Positions 1 through 7,502 are shown, counted from the stretch's first letter. The stretch: DNA of 14,109 bases from Candidatus Kerfeldbacteria bacterium (GCA_016207285.1 JACQPW010000032.1:1-14109), one strand, 5' to 3'. Notes: generated by a model not told the origin, from the sequence alone. Made by a program: numbers and translations.

Positions 1-30
1 ACACATAGGTATGCACAGCTCTATACACTG

Positions 31-1449
31 TTAGAGGTATAACTTTTGTTTAATTAAGACTACATCTTGGCTTAACTTCTCATTCACAACTAGATCTTTT
101 TGGATTTTGTTGAAGGCGTGCATTGCGGTGGTGTGGTCGCGACCACCTAGCTCTTGGCCAATGGTCGGGTAAGAGGCGGTCATTTCTTCGCGCATAATAT
201 ACATCGCAATCTGGCGAGGAAAAACCAACTCTTTCTTACGTGAACTGCCGGTAATAGATTCAACTGGAACATTGTAGTATTCAGCAACGGCCAACAATAC
301 TTGTTTAGCCGTCATAGCACCACGTTTTGGAGCTTGTACCAAGGAAGATAACAGCCCCTTAACACTCTCAATAGTGGGGCGGGTGTTCGTTAGTTGTTTG
401 GCTGCTACAACCCGGTTTAAGGCCCCTTCTAGCTCACGAATGTTGTTTTGGACAATGGTAGCGATGAACTGAATAATATCGTCTTCTAGTTGAATATTCT
501 TCTCTTGGCACTTTGTATTGAGGATGGCGATCCGGGTTTCTAAATCAGGTGCTCCCACGTCTACAATCATCCCCCATTCGAATCGAGAAACCATTCGATC
601 CTCAAGCGTTGGAATGGCCTTGGGCGGTCGGTCGGAACTAATAACGATTTGCTTGTTATTTTGATGAAGGAAATTAAAGGTATGAAAAAACGCCTCTTGG
701 GTGCCTTCCTTACCAGCCAAAAACTGGATGTCATCTACCAGCAAGACGTCGACTGAACGGTACTTATTTTTAAACGAATCTGCCTGCCCCATGGTTACAG
801 ACTTAATGTATTCATTAGTAAAAGTCTCACACGGGGCATATAAGACGCGCTTGCCGGCGAACTTGTGCATGATGGCATTACCAACGGCTTGCATCAGGTG
901 GGTTTTTCCTAGACCGACACCACCATAAATAAACAGTGGGTTATAAATAGTGGCTGGGTTTTCGCTCACTGCTCGGCAGGCGGCATAGGCTAACTCAGTC
1001 TTTTTACCGACCACAAAGGTTTCAAACGTGTGCCGAGGGTTGAGTTCGGGGTTAGTAGGCGGGACTGCAACTGGCTTAACGCGAATGGGAGCGGCCGCAG
1101 CTGGCGGCGTAGTAGCCGGGCGGCTAGGCGCTGATTTAACTTGAGCAGCCTCGGTTGTTGGCTTGACCGGTTCTGGAGCCACGACAACTTCGCGCTTACT
1201 AATAGGGGCCACTTTAAAGGCCACCTGTTTAATGCCTCCCTCAGTGATGTGTTGTAACGATTTAAGAATTTTAGGGTGATACTTATTTTCCATCCAGGTT
1301 TTAGTGAAGGCATTTGGCACGCCCACCACCACCCCATGGCTGTTATACTCGAGAATAAAGGTGTTTTTGAACCAAGTAGTAAAGTTTGCTTTCGTGAGGG
1401 TCAGTTCGAGCTCCCCAAGACAGGCGTCCCACAGTTGTTTTGAATCCAT
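31..1449 (-). CDS. dnaA: Chromosomal replication initiator protein DnaA
   Basis: DnaA binds DnaA boxes at the origin, forms an ATP-dependent filament and opens the DNA for helicase loading. The 472-residue protein has all four domains: an N-terminal oligomerisation domain (about 1-85), a Pro/Ala-rich linker (about 90-140), an AAA+ domain with Walker A GGVGLGKT (176-183) and Walker B LLVDD (236-240), and a C-terminal DNA-binding domain with the signature GGRDHTTAMHA (435-445). The length is normal for the family. The ATG is supported by homology from the first residues (LWDACLGELE) and by an extended -10 element just upstream. It diverges from rpmH across a 75-base gap holding DnaA-box-like sites, which suggests autoregulation. 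The usual next gene, dnaN, would lie beyond the left edge and cannot be seen. Confidence 0.98.
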   Translation of the reverse strand: MDSKQLWDACLGELELTLTKANFTTWFKNTFILEYNSHGVVVGVPNAFTKTWMENKYHPKILKSLQHITEGGIKQVAFKVAPISKREVVVAPEPVKPTTEAAQVKSAPSRPATTPPAAAAPIRVKPVAVPPTNPELNPRHTFETFVVGKKTELAYAACRAVSENPATIYNPLFIYGGVGLGKTHLMQAVGNAIMHKFAGKRVLYAPCETFTNEYIKSVTMGQADSFKNKYRSVDVLLVDDIQFLAGKEGTQEAFFHTFNFLHQNNKQIVISSDRPPKAIPTLEDRMVSRFEWGMIVDVGAPDLETRIAILNTKCQEKNIQLEDDIIQFIATIVQNNIRELEGALNRVVAAKQLTNTRPTIESVKGLLSSLVQAPKRGAMTAKQVLLAVAEYYNVPVESITGSSRKKELVFPRQIAMYIMREEMTASYPTIGQELGGRDHTTAMHAFNKIQKDLVVNEKLSQDVVLIKQKLYL

Positions 1450-1457
1450 AGGCGCTT

Positions 1458-1466
1458 ATACTAGCA
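1458..1466 (-). promoter_or_regulatory. Extended -10 promoter of dnaA
   Basis: On the minus strand TGC-TAGTAT forms an extended -10 element. No convincing -35 is seen 16-18 bases upstream. The predicted transcription start, 7 bases after the hexamer, is about position 1451, two bases before the ATG at 1449. The mRNA would therefore be practically leaderless. Confidence 0.5.
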
Positions 1467-1486
1467 CACAACAATCAGCGGGACAC

Positions 1487-1517
1487 TGTTGACAAGGTGT
1501 GGAGAAACTGTGTATAG
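1487..1517 (+). promoter_or_regulatory. Three phased DnaA-box-like 9-mers between dnaA and rpmH
   Basis: Compared with the DnaA box TGTGGATAA, the sequence has TGTTGACAA (1487-1495, 7 of 9), TGTGGAGAA (1498-1506, 8 of 9) and TGTGTATAG (1509-1517, 7 of 9), all in the same orientation and starting exactly 11 bases apart, about one helical turn. The first contains the -35 of rpmH and the third covers its -10. DnaA bound here could repress rpmH and dnaA or form part of the origin. The matches are by eye; binding is inferred. Confidence 0.45.
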
Positions 1518-1518
1518 T
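1489..1518 (+). promoter_or_regulatory. Promoter of rpmH operon (leaderless)
   Basis: TTGACA (1489-1494), an 18-base spacer and TATAGT (1513-1518) form a strong sigma-70-like promoter. The predicted start point at about 1525 is the A of the rpmH ATG, and no Shine-Dalgarno sequence is present. It probably drives rpmH-rnpA-yidD-yidC. Confidence 0.75.
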
Positions 1519-1524
1519 TCGCCT

Positions 1525-1662
1525 ATGCCAAAGAGAACCTACCAACCAAAAAAACGAACACGCACTAAAGAGCATGGTTTTCGAAAACGCTCACGTACCC
1601 CGAGCGGTCGTCGGGTGCTAACCAGCCGACGCCGTAAAGGACGCGCCCGTTTAGCGCAGTAA
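1525..1662 (+). CDS. rpmH: 50S ribosomal protein L34
   Basis: Small, highly basic protein of the large ribosomal subunit. The 45-residue product begins [10 protein letters not shown] and contains the L34 signature around [16 protein letters not shown] (18-32), followed by a run of Arg and Lys. The length matches the usual 44-46 residues. The ATG sits 7 bases after the -10 hexamer, so the mRNA is probably leaderless. The stop is followed after one base by the rnpA ATG. The dnaA / rpmH-rnpA-yidD-yidC neighbourhood is the classic origin-proximal block and confirms the call. Confidence 0.97.
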   Translation: MPKRTYQPKKRTRTKEHGFRKRSRTPSGRRVLTSRRRKGRARLAQ

Positions 1663-1663
1663 A

Positions 1664-2002
1664 ATGTTGCCCAGGCAACAGCGGTTACGTTTGAGTGCAG
1701 ATATCCAGGCAGTGTACGCTCGGGGGATGAAATCATATCACCCCCTGTTTCGTTTGTTAGCGTTGCCAACAAAATTAGCGCAGTCTCGAGCCACGGTAGT
1801 GGTTTCCAAACGAGTAGATAAGCGCGCCGCGGTACGTAACCAGGTCAAACGCCGACTGCGTGCGCTACTATTACGCCGACTAAAGACATTGTCTCAGCCG
1901 CACGACGTTGTCTTGCTGGTTCAGCCTAAGGCGGCCAAAGCGACGGCGGCAGAATTGGGGCAAGTGTTAGATACGCTGTTAAACAAGCTGCGCCTACTAT
2001 GA
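1664..2002 (+). CDS. rnpA: Ribonuclease P protein component
   Basis: Protein subunit of RNase P, which binds the 5' leader of pre-tRNAs and helps the RNA subunit cut it. The 112-residue basic protein has the family start [20 protein letters not shown] and the diagnostic RNA-binding stretch [18 protein letters not shown] (about 49-66), including the RNxxKR signature at 58-63. The length is typical. The ATG lies one base after the rpmH stop without a visible Shine-Dalgarno sequence, so it is likely translated by coupling. Its TGA overlaps the yidD start as ATGA. Confidence 0.96.
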   Translation: MLPRQQRLRLSADIQAVYARGMKSYHPLFRLLALPTKLAQSRATVVVSKRVDKRAAVRNQVKRRLRALLLRRLKTLSQPHDVVLLVQPKAAKATAAELGQVLDTLLNKLRLL

Positions 2003-2274
2003 TGCACTTGCTCTACTTCCCGCGCTACGCCGTGTTATGGTTGATTCGGGTCTACCAAGCGACGTTATCGCCTGATCACGGTTGGTTTGCTGGTCTTACG
2101 TTTCATGGTTGTCGGTACTACCCCAGTTGTTCTGTGTACACCTATACAGCAATTGAGCGGTATGGCATAATCAAAGGCGCTTATTTAGGAAGTAAACGGA
2201 TTTTGCGCTGTACTCCATTTACCGCTGGAGGCTACGACCCCGTGCCACAGCGCCCAACTAAAACACCACGATGA
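1999..2274 (+). CDS. yidD: Membrane protein insertion efficiency factor YidD
   Basis: Small membrane-associated protein thought to help YidC insert membrane proteins. The 91-residue product has a hydrophobic N-terminal helix (about 5-20) and the family core: SPDHGWFAG, then a Cys-Arg pair and YPSCS (38-45), ERYG (53-56) and KRILRC...GGYDPVP (66-83). Conserved cysteines are at 38, 44 and 71. Two ATGs occur in tandem, at 1999 (overlapping the rnpA stop as ATGA) and 2002, and the sequence does not decide between them. The stop overlaps the yidC ATG by four bases (ATGA), so the genes are translationally coupled. Confidence 0.95.
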   Translation: MMHLLYFPRYAVLWLIRVYQATLSPDHGWFAGLTFHGCRYYPSCSVYTYTAIERYGIIKGAYLGSKRILRCTPFTAGGYDPVPQRPTKTPR

Positions 2275-3095
2275 ACATTATTACCCAGATCTACAACACA
2301 ATCTTGTACGAACCAATCTTCAATGCGATGATTTGGCTGTACCATGTTTTGCCAGGGCACGATATGGGGGTGGCCATCATTGTTTTGACCCTAGTGATCA
2401 AGGTGCTGTTGTTTTGGCCGTCGTTATCAGCCTTGAAATCGCAAAAAAAGCTGCAGGAGACGCAGCCAATGATTGCTGAAATCCGAACCAAGTACAAAGA
2501 CAACAAGGAAGAAATGGGCAAGCAGTTGATGGAGTTTTACAAGACCAATAAAGTGAATCCGTTCTCGTCCTGTTTGCCACTGATTATCCAACTGCCTATC
2601 TTGATCGCTTTGTATCGGGCCTTTTTTCATGGTTTGCAGGTAGACGCCAGCACGGGTCTATTGGCAGTCGAACAAGTAGAGCACCTCTATGGCTTTTTAG
2701 GGGACGTGTACTTAACCCAGTCCATTGATACCACCCTATTTGGTTTGGTGAACCTAGCTACCACGCATAACATCGCCTTCGCGTTGTTAGCTGGTGCGGC
2801 GGCTTTTTTTCAAGCCAAAACTATGCAGGCCAAACGCGCTGTGGTTAAAACTGCTGGCAGCAAGGACGAAGATATTGCTTCAGCCGTTAATAAGCAAATG
2901 ATGTACTTAATGCCAGTGATGACCGTAGTATTCGGTTACCAGTTTCCAGCCGGTGTAACACTGTACTGGTTGGTGTCTACCCTGTTCAGTCTAGGGCAAC
3001 AGTTGTATTTTTTCCGAGTGCGTAAAAGTTGGGTAAAAACCAAACCAGACGACAAAGGTAAAGCCATCAGCGCTCCGCAGAGTCAAACAAAGTAG
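2271..3095 (+). CDS. yidC: Membrane protein insertase YidC/Oxa1 family
   Basis: Inserts membrane proteins into the cytoplasmic membrane, alone or with SecYEG. The 274-residue protein is the short type without the large periplasmic domain of proteobacteria. Visible parts: an N-terminal helix, a membrane segment at about 33-49, the charged cytoplasmic hairpin (about 54-95), membrane segments at about 98-120, 165-182 and 211-224, and the family signature [20 protein letters not shown] (225-244), ending in a basic Lys-rich tail. The conserved positive residue of the hydrophilic groove is Lys44 instead of the usual Arg. The jag/khpB gene often found next is absent. The 3' end overlaps the convergent tsaE by 29 bases, with no terminator visible between them. 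Confidence 0.96.
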   Translation: MNIITQIYNTILYEPIFNAMIWLYHVLPGHDMGVAIIVLTLVIKVLLFWPSLSALKSQKKLQETQPMIAEIRTKYKDNKEEMGKQLMEFYKTNKVNPFSSCLPLIIQLPILIALYRAFFHGLQVDASTGLLAVEQVEHLYGFLGDVYLTQSIDTTLFGLVNLATTHNIAFALLAGAAAFFQAKTMQAKRAVVKTAGSKDEDIASAVNKQMMYLMPVMTVVFGYQFPAGVTLYWLVSTLFSLGQQLYFFRVRKSWVKTKPDDKGKAISAPQSQTK

Positions 3096-3540
3096 CAATC
3101 TCTCCCTCGACTGCTAGTATGCGGTGATTGATCGTAGCGCCTAAGCTGAACTGAATGGTTCCTAAGGTATGTCCGCGCCACAGCTCTGGTGCGCGTTCTG
3201 GCCATTCTACCACTACTAAGGCACGTGGGTTGGCTAGCCAGGTAGGTAGATCCAGTTCCGTAATCATCGAGCTATCTTCGATGCGGTATAAATCAAGATG
3301 CACTAACTGGTGAATAACCGGGTGATGAGTATCGTAGAGGTTTAAGAGGGTGAAGGTTGGGCTGGTAATGGTGCGTTGAATACCGAGCGCTTCCGCTAAC
3401 CCTTGTACAAAAGTGGTTTTGCCTGATCCTAACTCACCGGCTAATAAAAGCGCACCGCCGGTGGTTAAACCAGCGACTAGTTTTCGCGCGAAGGCACGGG
3501 TGACGCCATCGCTGGCAGATTGACAAAGCGCTTTTTTCAT
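3067..3540 (-). CDS. tsaE: tRNA threonylcarbamoyladenosine biosynthesis ATPase TsaE
   Basis: ATPase that works with TsaB and TsaD to make t6A at position 37 of tRNAs reading ANN codons. The 157-residue protein shows the Walker A GELGSGKTT (35-43), the switch-like SPTFTLLNLY (60-69), HLDLYR (81-86) and the late VVVEWPER (109-116), all in the family order. The length is typical. The ATG is supported by a promoter just upstream (TGGACG, 17 bases, TATACT), with a predicted leader of about two bases. It diverges from pilT with only 19 bases between the two ATGs, and its 3' end overlaps yidC. Its partners are not in the window. Confidence 0.95.
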   Translation of the reverse strand: MKKALCQSASDGVTRAFARKLVAGLTTGGALLLAGELGSGKTTFVQGLAEALGIQRTITSPTFTLLNLYDTHHPVIHQLVHLDLYRIEDSSMITELDLPTWLANPRALVVVEWPERAPELWRGHTLGTIQFSLGATINHRILAVEGEIATLFDSAER

Positions 3541-3548
3541 GATATATT
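3520..3548 (+). promoter_or_regulatory. Promoter of pilT, inside the tsaE start
   Basis: TTGACA (3520-3525), a 17-base spacer and TATATT (3543-3548). The predicted start point is about 3555, five bases before the pilT ATG. The -35 lies within the first codons of tsaE, and the -10 directly abuts the tsaE -10 on the other strand. A perfect TATAAT at 3551-3556 has no correctly spaced -35 and is too close to the ATG. Confidence 0.7.
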
Positions 3549-3577
3549 AGTATAATCATATGGCTGAACTTCGTCCA
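3549..3577 (-). promoter_or_regulatory. Promoter of tsaE, inside the pilT start
   Basis: On the minus strand, TGGACG (3572-3577), a 17-base spacer and TATACT (3549-3554). The predicted start point is about 3542, two bases before the tsaE ATG. The -35 lies within the first codons of pilT. The two promoters interleave, so polymerase can occupy only one at a time. Confidence 0.6.
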
Positions 3578-4621
3578 GATCGCATCGAAACTTTGCTATT
3601 AACAGCGGTATCACACGGCGCCTCGGACGTGCATATTGTTGTCGGCCATCAGCCGCTGTTTCGGATCGATGGCAAGCTGGTTGAGGTAGAGACAGAGGCT
3701 ATTTTGACGCCACAGGACACACACGATCTGGTGATGTCTATGTTGAACCCTGAACAAGAGCGCAAGTTTTCACAAGAGCGCGAATTAGATTTTGCTTACG
3801 CTGTAAAACAGACCGCACGTTTTCGTGTGAATGCACATTGGGAGCGTGGTTACGTGGGAATGGTAGCCCGTATTGTGAATGCCAATCCGCCGACGATGGA
3901 GCAAATTGGTTTGTCGCAGCAGGCCGTGATTGAACTAACCCGCATGCGGCAAGGGCTAGTGTTGCTGACGGGCCCTACGGGATGCGGTAAGTCCACATCA
4001 CTGGCTGCGATGGTGGAACAAATTAACCGTGAGCGGAAAGCGCACATTGTAACCTTGGAAGACCCAGTAGAGTTTTTATTTACTTCAAAAGAAAGTATCA
4101 TTCGGCAACGTGAGCTACACAGGGACTTCTTGTCTTTTGCTGAAGCCTTGAAGCACATTGTGCGGCAGGATCCCAATGTCATCATGGTGGGAGAAATGCG
4201 CGACTTAGAAACGATTGCTGCTGCTTTAACCGTGGCAGAAACGGGCCACTTGGTGTTTGCCACTTTACACACGAATGGATCGGCAGAAACGATCGATCGC
4301 GTTATTGATGTCTTTCCTCCGTTTCAACAGCATCAAATTCGTCTGCAATTATCCTTAGAACTAAGAGCGGTGATCTCACAAGTACTGTTACCAGGTATTA
4401 GCGGTGGTCGGGTAGCGGCACGGGAAATCATGATGAACACACCGGCGGTATCCAACTTGATTCGTGAAAATAAAGTGGCCCAACTACAGACGGTCATGCA
4501 AACTTCGGCGCAAGAAGATATGGTGACGCTGGATCAAGACATTAAGCGTCTGTACCAAGAGCGACAGATTAGCCGCGACGTGGCTAGAGTGTATATGGAG
4601 AACCCGGAGCTCTTGCCATAG
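3560..4621 (+). CDS. pilT: Type IV pilus twitching motility ATPase PilT
   Basis: Hexameric ATPase at the inner membrane that depolymerises type IV pili, powering retraction, adhesion and DNA uptake. The 353-residue protein has the N-terminal PAS-like domain (SDVHIVVG at 22-29), Walker A GPTGCGKST (138-146), the Asp box TLEDPVEF (165-172), Walker B IMVGEMRD (208-215) and the His box GHLVFATLHTNGSAETIDR (229-247). Length and the GEMRD motif favour PilT over PilB or a secretion ATPase. No other pilus gene is in the window. It is followed by two tRNA genes without an intervening terminator, so it may be co-transcribed with them. Confidence 0.93.
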   Translation: MAELRPDRIETLLLTAVSHGASDVHIVVGHQPLFRIDGKLVEVETEAILTPQDTHDLVMSMLNPEQERKFSQERELDFAYAVKQTARFRVNAHWERGYVGMVARIVNANPPTMEQIGLSQQAVIELTRMRQGLVLLTGPTGCGKSTSLAAMVEQINRERKAHIVTLEDPVEFLFTSKESIIRQRELHRDFLSFAEALKHIVRQDPNVIMVGEMRDLETIAAALTVAETGHLVFATLHTNGSAETIDRVIDVFPPFQQHQIRLQLSLELRAVISQVLLPGISGGRVAAREIMMNTPAVSNLIRENKVAQLQTVMQTSAQEDMVTLDQDIKRLYQERQISRDVARVYMENPELLP

Positions 4622-4663
4622 TGAGGAAGATTGGCTACAGTAACGAAGCTTTTCGGACAGTTG

Positions 4664-4735
4664 GCCCTCGTAGCTCAACGGATAGAGCACTGGTCTTCGG
4701 AACCAGGGACGTAGGTTCGATTCCCGCCGAGGGCA
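4664..4735 (+). tRNA. tRNA-Arg (anticodon UCG)
   Basis: Full cloverleaf: acceptor GCCCTCG/CGAGGGC, D-stem GCTC/GAGC, anticodon stem CTGGT/ACCAG with loop CTTCGGA (anticodon 4697-4699, TCG), T-loop TTCGATT, discriminator A. The T-stem has one A-C mismatch. CCA is not encoded. The UCG anticodon reads CGA directly, unlike the inosine-modified ACG tRNA common in bacteria. Confidence 0.93.
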
Positions 4736-4745
4736 CAACACAGCA

Positions 4746-4818
4746 GTCCCCGTAGCTCAGTTGGTAGAGCAGTCGCCTCTTAAGCGAATGGTCACTGGTT
4801 CAAATCCAGTCGGGGGCA
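4746..4818 (+). tRNA. tRNA-Lys (anticodon CUU)
   Basis: Full cloverleaf: acceptor GTCCCCG/CGGGGGC with one G-U pair, D-stem GCTC/GAGC, anticodon loop CTCTTAA (anticodon 4779-4781, CTT), T-arm ACTGG-TTCAAAT-CCAGT, discriminator A. CCA is not encoded. It lies 10 bases after tRNA-Arg(UCG), probably in the same transcript. Confidence 0.95.
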
Positions 4819-4831
4819 CATGACCTAAAAC

Positions 4832-4859
4832 AAAACACCGCCTAGTTGGCGGCGTTTTT
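4832..4859. terminator. Bidirectional rho-independent terminator
   Basis: The inverted repeat ACACCGCC-TAGTT-GGCGGCGT has a stem of about 11 pairs with one A-C mismatch, flanked by AAAAC on the left and GTTTTT on the right. On the plus strand it ends the pilT-tRNA-Arg-tRNA-Lys transcript; on the minus strand it ends hup seven bases after the stop codon. Confidence 0.88.
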
Positions 4860-4866
4860 ATGATAA

Positions 4867-5151
4867 CTATTTAGTGCCCTTTAAGGAATCCTTCAACGCT
4901 TTACCGGCTTTAAACTTGGGTACCAGCACCGCAGGCATTTGGATTTTTTGCGTCGGATGGAGCGGGTCAACACCTAAGCGAGCGCTACGCACCCGGGAAG
5001 AGAAGCGACCAAAGCCAGTTAAGTTGACCACTTGGTCAGCACTAATAGCATCGGTAATTATTTCCAGCAACGCATCCATCATCGTCTCCACTGATTTCTT
5101 GCTCAAGTTGGTTTTTTCGGCAATAAGGCCGATCAAGGTAGCCTGGTTCAT
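4867..5151 (-). CDS. hup: HU/IHF family nucleoid DNA-binding protein
   Basis: Dimeric histone-like protein that bends and compacts DNA. The 94-residue product starts MNQATLIGLIAEKT (helical dimerisation region), has the saddle signature GFGRF (46-50) and a beta-arm with IQMPAV (70-75), whose proline is the family's intercalating residue, and ends PKFKAGKALKDSLKG. The length is typical. The ATG is fixed by homology and by a promoter whose predicted start point is exactly the A of the ATG. It lies 12 bases after ymdB but with its own promoter, so it can be made in large amounts independently. A bidirectional terminator follows. Confidence 0.96.
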   Translation of the reverse strand: MNQATLIGLIAEKTNLSKKSVETMMDALLEIITDAISADQVVNLTGFGRFSSRVRSARLGVDPLHPTQKIQMPAVLVPKFKAGKALKDSLKGTK

Positions 5152-5157
5152 ACGGTC

Positions 5158-5186
5158 AGTATATTATGCGCTCACTACGCGGTCAA
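5158..5186 (-). promoter_or_regulatory. Leaderless promoter of hup
   Basis: On the minus strand, TTGACC (5181-5186), a 17-base spacer and TATACT (5158-5163). Seven bases downstream of the hexamer is 5151, the A of the hup ATG, so the transcript is predicted to start at the start codon. The -35 lies in the last codons of ymdB. Confidence 0.78.
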
Positions 5187-5967
5187 CGCGTTCTAGGTGC
5201 ACTACAGAACCGGTGTGCGGGTCGATCTCAATTAAGACTGAGTTGAACAATACTGGACCATCTTCCGCCGGGGCTAGTGCCCCAGGTGTTTGGGTCAAGA
5301 AGCGGTTTAAAACCTTAGCCTTATCTGCTCCAATCACCGAATCAGCTGCCGCCACAGAACCGAGATCGCACACCAAACCAGTGCCATGGTTTAAGATGCG
5401 CAAGTCAGCGGTTGGCACATGAGTGTGCGTACCTACCACCATAGAAACACGTCCATCTAAGTGCCAGGCCAGAGCCTGCTTCTCACTAGTGGCTTCCGCA
5501 TGAATGTCGACTAAGATAGCAGCAAAGTCTTCGCGCTTGAACTGCTTCAAAATTTCATCCACACAGTAAAACGGACTATCTGCCTGTTGCGGCATGAACA
5601 CTTGTCCAGCCAAGTTAATCAATAGTACTTTTTTGGTGCCTACCTCAAAAGTGATATAGCCTTTACCTGGGTTCACTTTTGGAAAGTTCGCTGGACGAAT
5701 GACACGACAGTCAGAACGCTTTAAGTACTCGACTCCGTCTTTGTTATCAAAGATATGGTTACCAGAACTGAAATAGTCCACACCAGCCGTGCGCATTTCT
5801 ACTACGGTCGCTTCACTGATCCCATTGCCATGTGCCATGTTTTCAGCATTCATGCAGACGGCATCTAGTTTTAACTCGGCTCGTAATCCCGGTAGTAACT
5901 GGGCCACCGCTGAGCGGCCAGCCTTGCCGACCACATCGCCGATGTATAGAAAGCGCAATGTGGCCAT
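5164..5967 (-). CDS. ymdB: YmdB family metallophosphoesterase
   Basis: Calcineurin-like metallophosphoesterase of the YmdB family (TIGR00282), known in Bacillus as a phosphodiesterase acting on 2',3'-cyclic nucleotides and cAMP, with effects on mRNA levels and biofilm formation. The 267-residue protein shows the metal-binding motifs in order: YIGDVVGKAGR (8-18), NAEN (40-43), SGNHIFDNK (68-76), DIHAEATSEK in the middle and GTHTHVPTAD further on. Length is normal. The ATG overlaps the rny stop by one base (TAATG), so the two are one operon, the same order as in Firmicutes, which links this enzyme to RNase Y. Confidence 0.95.
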   Translation of the reverse strand: MATLRFLYIGDVVGKAGRSAVAQLLPGLRAELKLDAVCMNAENMAHGNGISEATVVEMRTAGVDYFSSGNHIFDNKDGVEYLKRSDCRVIRPANFPKVNPGKGYITFEVGTKKVLLINLAGQVFMPQQADSPFYCVDEILKQFKREDFAAILVDIHAEATSEKQALAWHLDGRVSMVVGTHTHVPTADLRILNHGTGLVCDLGSVAAADSVIGADKAKVLNRFLTQTPGALAPAEDGPVLFNSVLIEIDPHTGSVVHLERVDRVVSA

Positions 5968-7502
5968 TAACGAGCGTATTCAATGACGCGAGTTTCGCGA
6001 ATGACGGTTACGCGGATTTCTCCGGGATATTTCAATTCTTGTTCAATTTTCAGGGCGATATCGCGGGCTAATTTAGAAGCGGCGTAGTCATCAATTTTAT
6101 CTGGGCGGACAAATACCCGCACTTCACGACCAGCTTGGATCGCATACACTTTATCAATACCATCAAAGGTGAGAGCCACGTTTTCCAACTCCTCTAAGCG
6201 TTGGGTGTAGTTTTCAAAGGTGTCTTTGCGCGCACCAGGACGGGAGCCAGAAATAGCATCGGCCGCCTTCACAATAATGGCTTCCAAAGTCGGTGGGTAG
6301 TCGTCATGGTGATGTAGAATCGGAGCAATGATGGCATCGCTTAGACCAAACTTTTTAGCGATGTCACGACCAATTTCCGGATGAGTTCCCTTCACCTCAT
6401 GGTCAACAGATTTACCGATGTCATGCAACAAGCCACCCTTGCGGGCTACACTGACATCAGCGCCTAGATGTTCGGCCAACATCGCCGCCAAGAATGACAC
6501 TTCAATTGAATGGCGCAAGACGTTTTGTCCGTAGGAGGTACGGTACTTGAGACGACCCAAAATGGAGACGAGCTTTGGCTCAAACCCAGTGATACCAGTT
6601 TCAAACAAGGCATCTTCACCAGCTTTCTTAATATCTAAGGCTAAGTCACGCTTGGCGCGTTCTACGCAGTCTTCAATTCGGGCCGGGTGAATACGGCCAT
6701 CCTCCATCAACATCTCTAACGCCCGTTTAGCTAAGTGACGACGAATCGGTGAGAAGCCAGATACTACGATGGTTTCTGGAGTGTCATCAATCAAGATCTC
6801 AACCCCAGTCAACTCTTCGATCCGCTTGATATTTCTGCCCTCTTTACCAATAATGCGGCCTTTCATATCGTCGCTAGTCAGATGTACCGAGGTGGTGGTG
6901 GTTTCGGTGGCGTGGCTAGTAGAGCAACGTTGAATAACCACCGCCATCAGTTCATTAGCCTTCCGCTCTAACTCTTCACTCCCCTGTTCTTGGAGTTTGC
7001 GTAGGCGGGAGAGTAAAGCATCGTGACTTTGGTCCTCGACGCGTTGTTCTAACAGTTTCACCGCATCATTCCGGTCCATGCTCGCTACTTTTTCTAGACG
7101 AGCAACTTGTTCTACCTTTAGAGCCTGAAGATCTTCTTTGAATTTGTCGATCTCTTTAGCTTTATCTTGCAGTTGAGTCTGTTTGTTTTCCAATTCTAAT
7201 AACTTGTCGTCAAACAAGCTTTCGCGTTTTTCTAAACGACGTTGAGCAGCCGTCAGATCTTGGCGGCGTTGTTCCTCGTCACGTTTAGCTTCTTCTAGTA
7301 CTTTAAGAGCCTTGTCTTTGCCCTCAAGCAAAATGGCTTGGGTTTTGGACTTAGCTTCTTGAATAATGGTTTCAGCTTTAGCTTCGGCTGAACCAGTTGT
7401 TTTGGCCGCTACTTGTTTGCGGTACCAGTAACCTACCAGGCCACCGGCGACGACACCAACCACAAGTAGAACTGGGCCCATGATGAGCGCGATTCCATCC
7501 AT
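5967..7502 (-). CDS. rny: Ribonuclease Y
   Basis: Membrane-anchored endoribonuclease that starts mRNA decay. The 511-residue protein has an N-terminal membrane helix (about 6-26), a long charged coiled coil (about 38-190), a KH RNA-binding domain with GRIIGKEGRN (215-224) and an HD metal-dependent phosphohydrolase domain with HSIEVSFLAA (331-340) and GLLHDIGK (357-364; catalytic His360-Asp361). Length and domain order match the family. The ATG precedes the membrane helix. It is the first gene of the rny-ymdB pair. A weak promoter (TTGCCT, 16 bases, TTTACT) lies just upstream; the real start site is uncertain because a 175-base gap separates it from clpP. Confidence 0.97.
   Translation of the reverse strand: MDGIALIMGPVLLVVGVVAGGLVGYWYRKQVAAKTTGSAEAKAETIIQEAKSKTQAILLEGKDKALKVLEEAKRDEEQRRQDLTAAQRRLEKRESLFDDKLLELENKQTQLQDKAKEIDKFKEDLQALKVEQVARLEKVASMDRNDAVKLLEQRVEDQSHDALLSRLRKLQEQGSEELERKANELMAVVIQRCSTSHATETTTTSVHLTSDDMKGRIIGKEGRNIKRIEELTGVEILIDDTPETIVVSGFSPIRRHLAKRALEMLMEDGRIHPARIEDCVERAKRDLALDIKKAGEDALFETGITGFEPKLVSILGRLKYRTSYGQNVLRHSIEVSFLAAMLAEHLGADVSVARKGGLLHDIGKSVDHEVKGTHPEIGRDIAKKFGLSDAIIAPILHHHDDYPPTLEAIIVKAADAISGSRPGARKDTFENYTQRLEELENVALTFDGIDKVYAIQAGREVRVFVRPDKIDDYAASKLARDIALKIEQELKYPGEIRVTVIRETRVIEYAR

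Noticed and set aside
3551..3556. Perfect TATAAT before pilT
   Set aside because: It would place the transcription start after the ATG and has no -35 at 16-18 bases; TATATT at 3543 is paired with TTGACA at 17 bases.
3850..4272. 140-codon minus-strand open frame inside pilT
   Set aside because: Antisense to the conserved ATPase core of pilT; no promoter or family-like sequence.
4874..5422. 182-codon plus-strand open frame
   Set aside because: It is antisense to hup and ymdB, both with clear family motifs. The translation is low-complexity and unlike any family.
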